Positions 54,351-61,775 of a stretch of 64,000 nt of DNA are shown here, in pieces (position 1 is the stretch's first letter; each line of letters opens with the position of its first letter). Both the position numbers and the translations under genes were made by a program. Origin of the DNA: Sphingopyxis sp. DBS4 (GTDB taxonomy: Bacteria; Pseudomonadota; Alphaproteobacteria; Sphingomonadales; Sphingomonadaceae); assembly GCF_024628865.1 (NCBI RefSeq), contig NZ_CP102384.1, positions 817,001 to 881,000 on the forward strand, read 5' to 3'. Below the pieces are notes generated by a model. It was not told the origin of the DNA, made no database searches, and saw only the letters and a program-made list of their open reading frames with translations.

Positions 54351-57300
54351 TCAGAATGACTGGTTGAGACGCATGAAGAAGGTGCGCCCGGTCAGATTAT
54401 ACTGATTCCCGGCGACCGATCCGATCCGATAGGTATAGGCATCGGGGCCGATCACCGGCGGCTTCCGGTCGAAGATGTTGCTGACCCCGGCGAGCAATGT
54501 CGTCTTGTCGAGAATCTGCCAGCGAACCGAGGTGTAGGCCGTCACATAGGCGGCGACCGACAGCTTTTCGCGAACCTCGGCGAAATCGTTCGAATTGCCG
54601 TAGACATTCCGGCCGGCATAGGCGCCATAGAAGCGGAAATGATCCGTGCCGGGAATGAAGGCGCCCTGTTCCTCCCAATAGCGGGTGTCGTCGACGCGGC
54701 CGACATAATTGGCGCCGACGAACCAGGTCAGCTTTTTGTAGTCGAGATGCGCTTCGGCATAGCCGGTGAGCTTGGGAAAGCCCGACAGCCCGTTGCGGTC
54801 GAGCTCGGGGCTGAGCGCGTCGCGCGTGATCGAATTTTCGAGGGCGCGCGTACCCCGGATCTCGAACCCGAGATTGGCGTCCGTCCCAAGTGGGAAGCCG
54901 AACTGGAGCGCGAAATCGATGCCCCGGGCGCGCTGCTGCGACAGGTTGATGTAGCGATCGTCGACTTGAGAGATGGCTCGCGTCACGGGATCGCGGGTGA
55001 TCAGGCTGCAGAAGCTGTCACGCTGCGCGCCGGTCAGATTATAGCAGCTGTTGACGATATTGCTGACGCCGAAGGTGTCGACTTCGTTCTTCACCTTGAT
55101 GTCGTAATAATCGACCGCGAGCTGGAGGTTCGCGAAGCCCGGACGAATGACCACGCCGGCGTTGAAGTTGGTCGAGGTTTCCGCCTTCAGCCGGCCCTTG
55201 CCGCCGCCGCTGACCCCGAGGATGCCGTCGTTGATCGGCGAGAAATCGGGCGCGAAGCCCTCTGCCTGGCAATTCTGGACGACGGCGTCGCTCGCGCCGT
55301 CGCCGTAGCGCTGGCAGGGGTCGAAATAGCCGAAGAAGGAGGTCTGGTCGGCCAGGTTGAGCTCATAGATCGTCGGGGCGCGGAACGAGGTGCCGTAGGA
55401 GGCCCGCAACGCGATGGCGGGCGAGATTTCCCAGGCGCCGGCGATGCGGTAGGTCGCGTTCGATCCATAGGATTTGTAGTCGGTGTAGCGCCCCGACGCG
55501 GTCAGCCGCAGGCTGTGGAAGAAGGGTTTGTCGGCGACGATCGGAACGCCGATTTCGCCATAGACCTCGCGCACCGTGTCCGAACCCGCGGTGCGCCCCG
55601 CGGTCGAGAAGGCGAAATAATTGTGGTTGCGGGCGTTGTAGCCCGGCGTGTCGTCGAGGTCGTCGGTGCGGATGGCGAAGCCGAACACGCCCGCGACCTC
55701 GCCGGCCGGAAGCGTGAACAGCGGCCCTGACAGGCTGCCCTCGATGGCGAACTGGTCGTATTTGGTATGGCCTTCCTCATAGCCTTCGAGGAAATTGCGT
55801 TCGGTGTCGGTCCAGTCCTGGTCGACGAGGAAGCGTTTGGTCAGCCAGGGGATCGAGACGCATTCGGTCGGACCCGAAATGGTGATCAGGCTGGGGTCGC
55901 AAGCGATGCCGGGCGCCGTCGCGGCGTTGAGCCGGTCCTGATAATAGAAGGTCTGGCCATAGGTGCCGCGCGACAGGCCGAAGCGGGCGCTGATGTCGTA
56001 ATTCCAGTTGCGCAGCACTCCCCCGCCGAACTTGCCGCGCAGCCCGACGGTCGACTGGAAGAAATCGACCTTCTGCTCGGCGCGGAACGGCCGGACGATC
56101 TGCGGGCCGACGTCGCCCGACGAATTGCCGCCGCTCGCGATGATCAGCGCCTCCCCGACCGTGTTGTTCGGGTTGGTCGCCGACAGGAAGGGGTAGAGGA
56201 AATACCAGCCGTTCGATTGCGAATGGCGGTTCGAATAGAGCGCGCTGAAATAGAGCTCCGAATTGTCGCCGACGTTCACGCCCGCCGAAACATAGGCGTT
56301 GATGCGGCGATAGGGCGAGATGGAGTCGGCCTCGTCATAGGCGCGGCTGGTGTTGGGCGAATAGGGATAGGTGTCGGGAAAGCCGCCGCGGTTGGCGCGG
56401 ACCCAGTCGAGCAGCGGCGCAAGGGCCGGATTGGTGGGATCCTGCAGCCCGAGCGCGGCGGGGGGATAGGGGCCGTTCGCCTGCGTCGGATCATAGACGA
56501 AGGCGCCGCCGTACCAATATTGATCGAAGAAGATGCCGTTCGGATTGTGGTTGATGCAGCGGAAGTTGCCCGAAGTGTCGCGGGCGTCGACGCGCTCGCC
56601 GCTCGTCGGATCGTAGACGAAATCCTGCCGGCACGCGGTCTGGGGCCGATCCTTGAGATCGAGCTCGAACTGCTGATCATATTCGAGCGCCGCGGTCACG
56701 TAGAAATTGTCGTAATTGCGGCCCCAGAAGGCGTTCGCCTGGACATAGCGCCCGCCGTGCTTTTCGGGGAGGCGGGCGAAGCCGCCGAGTTCGAGCCCGT
56801 CGCCGCCCTTGCGAGTGATGACGTTGATCACCCCGGCGATCGCATCAGAGCCATAGACCGAGGAAGCGCCGGTGGTCAGAACCTCGATCCGGTCGAGCGC
56901 GACCGAGGGGATGACGTTGAAATCGACCGGCGCGACCTGGCTTCCGGTTCCCGACGGGGCGATCCGCTGGCCGTTGAGCAGGGTCAGCGTCCGCGTCGCG
57001 CTCATGTTGCGCAGGCTGATCGTATTGACGTTGGCGCCGCCCAGCACAACCGATCCGCCGGCTCCGGTCGCCGAAAGCTGGTTGTTGATCTGCTGCGTGC
57101 CTGCCGCGGCGGTGGCATGCGCGACGATCTCCGCCGCGGTCGCATTGCCGAGCACGGCGCCCCGGTCCGCCTTGAGCACCTGCACCGGCGCGGTGGTCGA
57201 GAATTCCGACGGCAGGCGCGAGCCGGTGACGACGATGTCGCTTTCCGCCTCCTTGCTACCGGTATCGGGCGCGCTGTCGGCCGACCGGACCTCTGCGGCG

Positions 57301-57407
57301 TCGCCGTCGCGGGTGTCCGCATCGGCGGTTTGAGCCTGCGCCGCGGCCGAATGGGCGAGCGCCGCGATCAAAACCGCCGACGACACGCCATGAAAATTGA
57401 ATCGCAT
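54351..57407 (-). CDS. Large TonB-dependent receptor
   Basis: A 1018-residue outer-membrane receptor. It has a signal peptide (MRFNFHGVSSAVLIAALAHS, cleavage after AQA), TonB box ESDIVVTGSRLP (about residue 55), and a plug with NTISLRNMSATRTLTLLNGQR and GASSVYGSDAIAGVINVITRK. The barrel is long with extended loops and ends RTFFMRLNQSF. This large, loop-rich subclass is common in Sphingomonadales and Caulobacter and is often linked to peptide or protein-derived substrates; that is a general impression. It has a strong aggaggga ribosome site. Divergent from the Lrp/AsnC regulator, which probably controls it, and next to two glycine riboswitch-controlled genes. Confidence 0.93.
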   Translation of the reverse strand: MRFNFHGVSSAVLIAALAHSAAAQAQTADADTRDGDAAEVRSADSAPDTGSKEAESDIVVTGSRLPSEFSTTAPVQVLKADRGAVLGNATAAEIVAHATAAAGTQQINNQLSATGAGGSVVLGGANVNTISLRNMSATRTLTLLNGQRIAPSGTGSQVAPVDFNVIPSVALDRIEVLTTGASSVYGSDAIAGVINVITRKGGDGLELGGFARLPEKHGGRYVQANAFWGRNYDNFYVTAALEYDQQFELDLKDRPQTACRQDFVYDPTSGERVDARDTSGNFRCINHNPNGIFFDQYWYGGAFVYDPTQANGPYPPAALGLQDPTNPALAPLLDWVRANRGGFPDTYPYSPNTSRAYDEADSISPYRRINAYVSAGVNVGDNSELYFSALYSNRHSQSNGWYFLYPFLSATNPNNTVGEALIIASGGNSSGDVGPQIVRPFRAEQKVDFFQSTVGLRGKFGGGVLRNWNYDISARFGLSRGTYGQTFYYQDRLNAATAPGIACDPSLITISGPTECVSIPWLTKRFLVDQDWTDTERNFLEGYEEGHTKYDQFAIEGSLSGPLFTLPAGEVAGVFGFAIRTDDLDDTPGYNARNHNYFAFSTAGRTAGSDTVREVYGEIGVPIVADKPFFHSLRLTASGRYTDYKSYGSNATYRIAGAWEISPAIALRASYGTSFRAPTIYELNLADQTSFFGYFDPCQRYGDGASDAVVQNCQAEGFAPDFSPINDGILGVSGGGKGRLKAETSTNFNAGVVIRPGFANLQLAVDYYDIKVKNEVDTFGVSNIVNSCYNLTGAQRDSFCSLITRDPVTRAISQVDDRYINLSQQRARGIDFALQFGFPLGTDANLGFEIRGTRALENSITRDALSPELDRNGLSGFPKLTGYAEAHLDYKKLTWFVGANYVGRVDDTRYWEEQGAFIPGTDHFRFYGAYAGRNVYGNSNDFAEVREKLSVAAYVTAYTSVRWQILDKTTLLAGVSNIFDRKPPVIGPDAYTYRIGSVAGNQYNLTGRTFFMRLNQSF

Positions 57408-57579
57408 GTTGATCCCTCCTCCCTGATCGGACCTTGCAGATTGGCTTCCGTTTGCGGACTGGCCCCCTAATGTCCGGTTTATGCAATGAGCTTGCTGATT
57501 TTCCCCGATACCGACACCTAGCATTCATCGGCCTTGCCGATCCCACCAAATTTCGGTGCCAAATTGGCTTGTGGAATGA

Positions 57580-57601
57580 AATATCGTCGTGATACGATAT
57601 T
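57580..57601. promoter_or_regulatory. Inverted repeat AATATCGT-N6-ACGATATT at the Lrp gene start
   Basis: Perfect 8-bp arms at 57580-57587 and 57594-57601, three bases upstream of the regulator's ATG, in the 197-nt divergent gap. Its position suggests an Lrp/AsnC binding site for autoregulation and perhaps control of the receptor gene. Confidence 0.5.
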
Positions 57602-57604
57602 ATT

Positions 57605-58105
57605 ATGGAAAATATGGAAACACTTGAGCTTGATCGGTTAGATTATCGAATCATGCATATCCTGGCGTCGGACGCGCGGTCGAGCGATGTCGCGATCGGC
57701 GAGGCGGTGGGGCTTTCGAGCAACGCCGCGGCGCGGCGGCGCCGGCTGCTCGAAGGCCATGGCGTGATCGAGCGATATACGGCGCAGTTCGATCTCGACC
57801 GGCTGGGTTTCGGCATCCTCGTCCTGGTGCAGATGGAGCTGGTGTCGCAGTCCGACGACGCGCTCGATCGCTTCGAAGCGGCGATCCAGAAATGCAGCGC
57901 GGTGTCGAAATGCTGGTTCGTGTCGGGCGACGTGGATTTCCTCGCGCTCGTGCATGTCCCGTCGCTGCACGACTTCGACGAAACCTATCGGCAGGAGCTG
58001 TCGAGCCTGCCGAATGTCGCGCGGATCCGCAGTTCCTTCGTCCTGCGCAGCGTGATCGACCGGCCCACGGCGCTGCGGGTGCTGGAGAGCGCCGGAAGGC
58101 CTTGA
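57605..58105 (+). CDS. Lrp/AsnC family transcriptional regulator
   Basis: A 166-residue DNA-binding regulator. An N-terminal winged helix-turn-helix (residues 8-60: LDRLDYRIMHILASDARSS, VGLSSNAAARRRRLLEGHGVI) is followed by the RAM/AsnC ligand domain (about 70-155; FGILVLVQMEL, SGDVDFLALVHVP). Such proteins sense amino acids. There is no ribosome site before ATG 57605, so the transcript may be leaderless or the start may be the ATG at 57614. It is divergent from a large TonB receptor and followed by a glycine riboswitch and a protease gene, so it probably links amino-acid supply to this locus. Confidence 0.93.
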   Translation: MENMETLELDRLDYRIMHILASDARSSDVAIGEAVGLSSNAAARRRRLLEGHGVIERYTAQFDLDRLGFGILVLVQMELVSQSDDALDRFEAAIQKCSAVSKCWFVSGDVDFLALVHVPSLHDFDETYRQELSSLPNVARIRSSFVLRSVIDRPTALRVLESAGRP

Positions 58106-58130
58106 CAAGCGGACGGACGCCGCGTCATCC
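58102..58130 (+). promoter_or_regulatory. Candidate promoter of the protease leader
   Basis: TTGACA at 58102-58107 overlaps the stop codon of the Lrp-type gene and lies exactly 43 nt before the first aptamer's gggaga, as at the other riboswitch. The -10 is poor (about tcatcc). Confidence 0.4.
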
Positions 58131-58140
58131 TGAGCGAGTC

Positions 58141-58304
58141 GGATGGGAGAGAGCCTGCCTCGCGCAGGCCGCCGAAGGAGCAACCGCCCCGGAAACTCTC
58201 AGGCACGAAGGACCATCCGGCGCATGGAATCTGGAGAGAGGCGCGCAGGCGTCCGCCGACGGGATAACGATCTCAGGCACACGGACAGATGGGGCCCTGA
58301 TACC
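58141..58304 (+). ncRNA. Tandem glycine riboswitch upstream of a tricorn-like protease
   Basis: A second complete tandem glycine riboswitch. Aptamer 1 (about 58145-58222): gggagaga, gccgaaggagcaaccgccc, ggaaactctcaggc, gaaggacc. Aptamer 2 (about 58228-58304): ctggagagag, gtccgccgacgggataacga, tctcaggcac, cggacagatgggg. The core blocks are nearly identical to those at 52578-52737, whereas the P1 stems and linkers differ, so it is not a recent duplicate. The gccct at about 58296-58300 could pair with aggggc over the ribosome site of the next gene. The downstream gene is a protease, an unexpected target. Confidence 0.9.
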
Positions 58305-58325
58305 TGCTCGGGAGGGGCTTCGTTC

Positions 58326-61300
58326 GTGAACTTCTTTTCAAAAGATCGTGCGCGCCAGCGCTTCATCGTCGCCGCGCTCCTCAGCAGCGTCGCCACCGCG
58401 GCGTCCGCGCAGGCGCCCGACCCCGCCGATCCTTATCTCCGTTATCCCGATGTGTGCGGATCGCGGATTGTCTTCAGCTTTGCGGGCGATCTGTGGCTAC
58501 AGGATGGAACGGCGGCGGAAGCGCGGCGGCTGACCAGCACCCCCGGCCCCGAATATTTCGCGAAATTCTCGCCCGATTGCAAAATGCTGGCGTTCACCGC
58601 GCGCATCGACGGCGACGACCAGGCCTATGTGATGCCCGCCGACGGGGGCGAGGCAAGGCGTCTGACCAGCGCGCCCTCGCGCAAGGGGCTGTCGACGCGC
58701 TGGGGCAGCGATAATCAGGTGGTCGGCTGGACGCCCGATGGGAGCGCCATCCTCATCCGGTCGATGCGCGACGCGGCGATGCTGTCGCAGAGCAACCTCT
58801 ATACCGTCAGCCTGGCGACGCGCACGATCGAGCCCGCCGGCACCGCGCGCGCCGGCGCCGGGGTCTTCTCGCCCGATGGAACGCAGATCCTCTATTCGCC
58901 CTGGTCGCGCGATTTCCGAACCTGGAAACATTATCGCGGGGGCTGGGCGCAGGACCTGTGGATCTATGATCGGTCGAGCGGCGCGGCGCGGCAGCTCACC
59001 CGGACCGATGCGACCGAACGCGACCCGATGTGGACACGGCAGGGCCTCTTCTTTCTCTCCGACCGGAACGGGGCGATGAACCTGTTCCGCGCCGATCCGG
59101 CAACCGGCGAGGCCGAGCAGCTCACGCGGCACGAGAGCGACGCGAAATGGGCGTCGGCCGATCGCGCAGGAGCCATCGTTTATGAGGTCGACGGCCGCAT
59201 CTGGCGCTTCGATCCGGCGACCGGTGCCTCAGAGCAGCAGGTGATCCGGGTCTCGTCGGATGCGTTGCAGGCGCGCCCGCGCTTCGCGCGCTATGGCGAG
59301 GCGATCGACAGCTTCGTCCCGACGCCCGATGGCGATCGCGCGCTCTTCGTGGCGCGGGGCGACATATTCGATCTGGCCGCGGGCGACGCACCGGTCCGTG
59401 CCGTAACCGCGAGTTCCGACGCCCAGGAGCGCGAGGCCGCCATGTCGAGCGACGGCAAATGGATCGCCTATGTCTCCGACCGGGGCGGCGAGGAGGAACT
59501 GTGGATCGCGTCTGCCGACGGCGGTGCCGCGCGGCAACTCACCTCGGGTCACCATGATCGCTTCTCGCGGCCGCAATGGGCGCCCGACGGCAAGCGCATC
59601 GCCCTGTCGGGGAAGGACGGGGCAATCTATCTGGTCGATGTCGCGAGCGGAGCGATGCGCGAGGCTGGGCGCAGCGGCAGCGTCTTCGTCAACGATTATG
59701 CCTGGTCGCCCAACAGCCGCTATCTCGCCTACACGCGCTTCGGCCCAGCCGATATGGGACAGGTGCAGATCCTCGACGTTGCGACCGGCAAGACCGTCGC
59801 GGCGAGCGATCCGCTCTATAACATGTCGCAGCCGGCCTTTTCGCCTGACGGCAATTATCTCTATGCGCTGACCGACCGCCAGTTCCGGGGCCGGTTCGAG
59901 GGGCGCGAGTGGAATTTCCAGGTGCCGCGCCAGCGCTCGATCGCCATCCTGCCGCTTCGCGCAGGGCTACCCGATCCCTTCCTGACCGCGAGCAAGGACG
60001 AAACCGTTCCGCCGCTCGCGACGATCGATTTCGACGGGCTGATCGACCGCCTCGCGCCGACGCCGATCGCGAGCGCGAACATCGACGCCTTCACCGTCGG
60101 CAAGGACGATATTGTCTATTCGGCGGCGATCGCGGACGACGATGCCTATCGGCTGAGCGCCTATTCGTTCGAGAAGAAGGAAACGCGCACCGTCGCGGAT
60201 CGCGTCGATGCGGTGGCTTTCCTGCCCTGGAGCGCGTCTGCGGTGACGCGGCGCGAGAAGGATTATGCGCTGCTCGATACCGCCAGCGGCAAGGCGAGGA
60301 AGCTCGACATCGGCCGCCTCACCGGAACGATCGCGCCGCGCGAGGAATGGCGCGCGGTCTTCGACGAGGTCTGTCGACGCTACCGCGACTTCTTCTACGA
60401 CGCGAAGATGCACGGCTTCGACTGGGCGGCGCTGTGCGCGCGCTATCGCGCCGATCTGCCGCGCATCGGCAGCCGGGGCGACCTGACCGAGGTCATCGGG
60501 CGCATGGTGTCGGAACTGAACGTCGGCCATGCCTATATCGATGGGCGCGACGAATGGCAGCCCGCGACGCCGGGGTCGGCGGCGCTCGGCGCGGTCTGGG
60601 TCTTCGACGCCGCGAAAGCGCGCTGGCGCATCAGCCATATCTATGCGGGCGACCCCGTCGATCCGCTCTATCGCTCGCCGCTCGGCGCGCTCGGCAAGGA
60701 AGTGCGGGTCGGCGACTGGCTGTTCGCGATCGACGGTCGCGCGCTCGATGCCCGCACCGACCCGTTCGAGGCGCTGATCGGCAAGGCGGACAAGGAGGTC
60801 GCGCTGACGATCGGCCGCGACGGCGTGAAAGGCGAGCGGACGCTGGTCGTCAAGCCGATCGCCAGCCAGGAGGGGCTGGCCTATCGTGAATGGAGCGAAA
60901 ACAACCGGCATCTCGTCGATCGGGTGTCGGGTGGACGGATCGGCTATGTCCATATCCCCGCCATGTCGCCGCAGGGGCTGGCGGAGTTCGCGCGCGGTTA
61001 TTTCGGACAAATCCGCAAGGATGGGTTGATCGTCGATATTCGCGGCAATCTGGGCGGCAGCGGATCGCCGCTCGTCATCGACCGGCTGCTGCGCCCCTTC
61101 CTGACGACCGGGCATGTCAAGGGAATGGACTATCCGACGACCTACCCCTGGGGCGGGTTCACGCAGGTGTTCACCGGAAAACTCGCGCTGCTCGTCAACG
61201 AAGCAACGATGTCCGACGGCGATACCATGGCCTATGAATGGCGGCAGGCGAAGCTGGGTCCGATCTATGGAAAGCGGACCTGGGGCGGGGTGATCGGCAC

Positions 61301-61580
61301 CGGATCGACCGGGCCGCTGCTCGACGGGACCGAGACCAATGTGCCGCAATATGCGCTCGCCGCAACTGACGGATCGTGGATCGTCGAGGGCGAAGGGGTG
61401 AAGCCCGATGTCGAAATCGGTTTCGACGCGGATGCGAAGCTGGGTGGCGACGATCCGCAACTTGCGGAAGCGGCGCGTCTGCTCGCCACGCAGATATCCG
61501 GGCACCCAGGGACGCTTCCCAACGCTTCGCCAGGGCCTGACAAGCGCGATGTGCAATCCGTTACGGGTACGAGGGATTGA
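58326..61580 (+). CDS. Exported tricorn-like S41 protease
   Basis: A 1084-residue protease. A signal peptide ends ASAQA (about residue 30). Residues 35-660 form two beta-propeller-like halves (repeats such as FSPDGTQILY, SSDGKWIAYVSDRGG, WAPDGKRIALSG). A PDZ-like domain (about 770-860: VRVGDWLFAIDGRAL) and an S41 catalytic core follow. The nucleophile is Ser963 (NEATMSDGD), His735 (NVGHAY) is the base, and Glu1021/Glu1023 (IVEGEGVKPD) lie where archaeal tricorn has its catalytic Glu; the residue before His is Gly, where tricorn has Ser745. Start GTG 58326 with gggagggg upstream. Likely degrades peptides in the periplasm. A glycine riboswitch precedes it. Confidence 0.93.
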   Translation: MNFFSKDRARQRFIVAALLSSVATAASAQAPDPADPYLRYPDVCGSRIVFSFAGDLWLQDGTAAEARRLTSTPGPEYFAKFSPDCKMLAFTARIDGDDQAYVMPADGGEARRLTSAPSRKGLSTRWGSDNQVVGWTPDGSAILIRSMRDAAMLSQSNLYTVSLATRTIEPAGTARAGAGVFSPDGTQILYSPWSRDFRTWKHYRGGWAQDLWIYDRSSGAARQLTRTDATERDPMWTRQGLFFLSDRNGAMNLFRADPATGEAEQLTRHESDAKWASADRAGAIVYEVDGRIWRFDPATGASEQQVIRVSSDALQARPRFARYGEAIDSFVPTPDGDRALFVARGDIFDLAAGDAPVRAVTASSDAQEREAAMSSDGKWIAYVSDRGGEEELWIASADGGAARQLTSGHHDRFSRPQWAPDGKRIALSGKDGAIYLVDVASGAMREAGRSGSVFVNDYAWSPNSRYLAYTRFGPADMGQVQILDVATGKTVAASDPLYNMSQPAFSPDGNYLYALTDRQFRGRFEGREWNFQVPRQRSIAILPLRAGLPDPFLTASKDETVPPLATIDFDGLIDRLAPTPIASANIDAFTVGKDDIVYSAAIADDDAYRLSAYSFEKKETRTVADRVDAVAFLPWSASAVTRREKDYALLDTASGKARKLDIGRLTGTIAPREEWRAVFDEVCRRYRDFFYDAKMHGFDWAALCARYRADLPRIGSRGDLTEVIGRMVSELNVGHAYIDGRDEWQPATPGSAALGAVWVFDAAKARWRISHIYAGDPVDPLYRSPLGALGKEVRVGDWLFAIDGRALDARTDPFEALIGKADKEVALTIGRDGVKGERTLVVKPIASQEGLAYREWSENNRHLVDRVSGGRIGYVHIPAMSPQGLAEFARGYFGQIRKDGLIVDIRGNLGGSGSPLVIDRLLRPFLTTGHVKGMDYPTTYPWGGFTQVFTGKLALLVNEATMSDGDTMAYEWRQAKLGPIYGKRTWGGVIGTGSTGPLLDGTETNVPQYALAATDGSWIVEGEGVKPDVEIGFDADAKLGGDDPQLAEAARLLATQISGHPGTLPNASPGPDKRDVQSVTGTRD

Positions 61581-61775
61581 CTGGAATTCCATTCGCTAGC
61601 CGGTTTCGAGTGGCTGAAACCATAGGGCGGCGGTTGTTGGGCACCCCGCCGCTGCGGGCGAAGTGCTGACGGTGAGGCGTCACAGCCAAGCAAACTCGTT
61701 GGAGTTCGACGCAAGGCTGACTCCCCCACGCTCCCAGCCCCAGTTTTTCCGGGGCCGGGAGCCGGGGGATCAATT
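61581..61775. other. Gap between protease gene and adhesin gene
   Basis: No gene. An imperfect hairpin (ctcccagcccc near 61730 with ggggccgggag near 61755) lies between the two convergent genes and may end transcription, but neither strand shows a clear T-run. Confidence 0.45.

Noticed and set aside
59967..61592. Reverse-strand open frame opposite the tricorn-like protease
   Set aside because: Shadow composition rich in Arg/Asp/Ala, no family resemblance, and the forward gene is complete.
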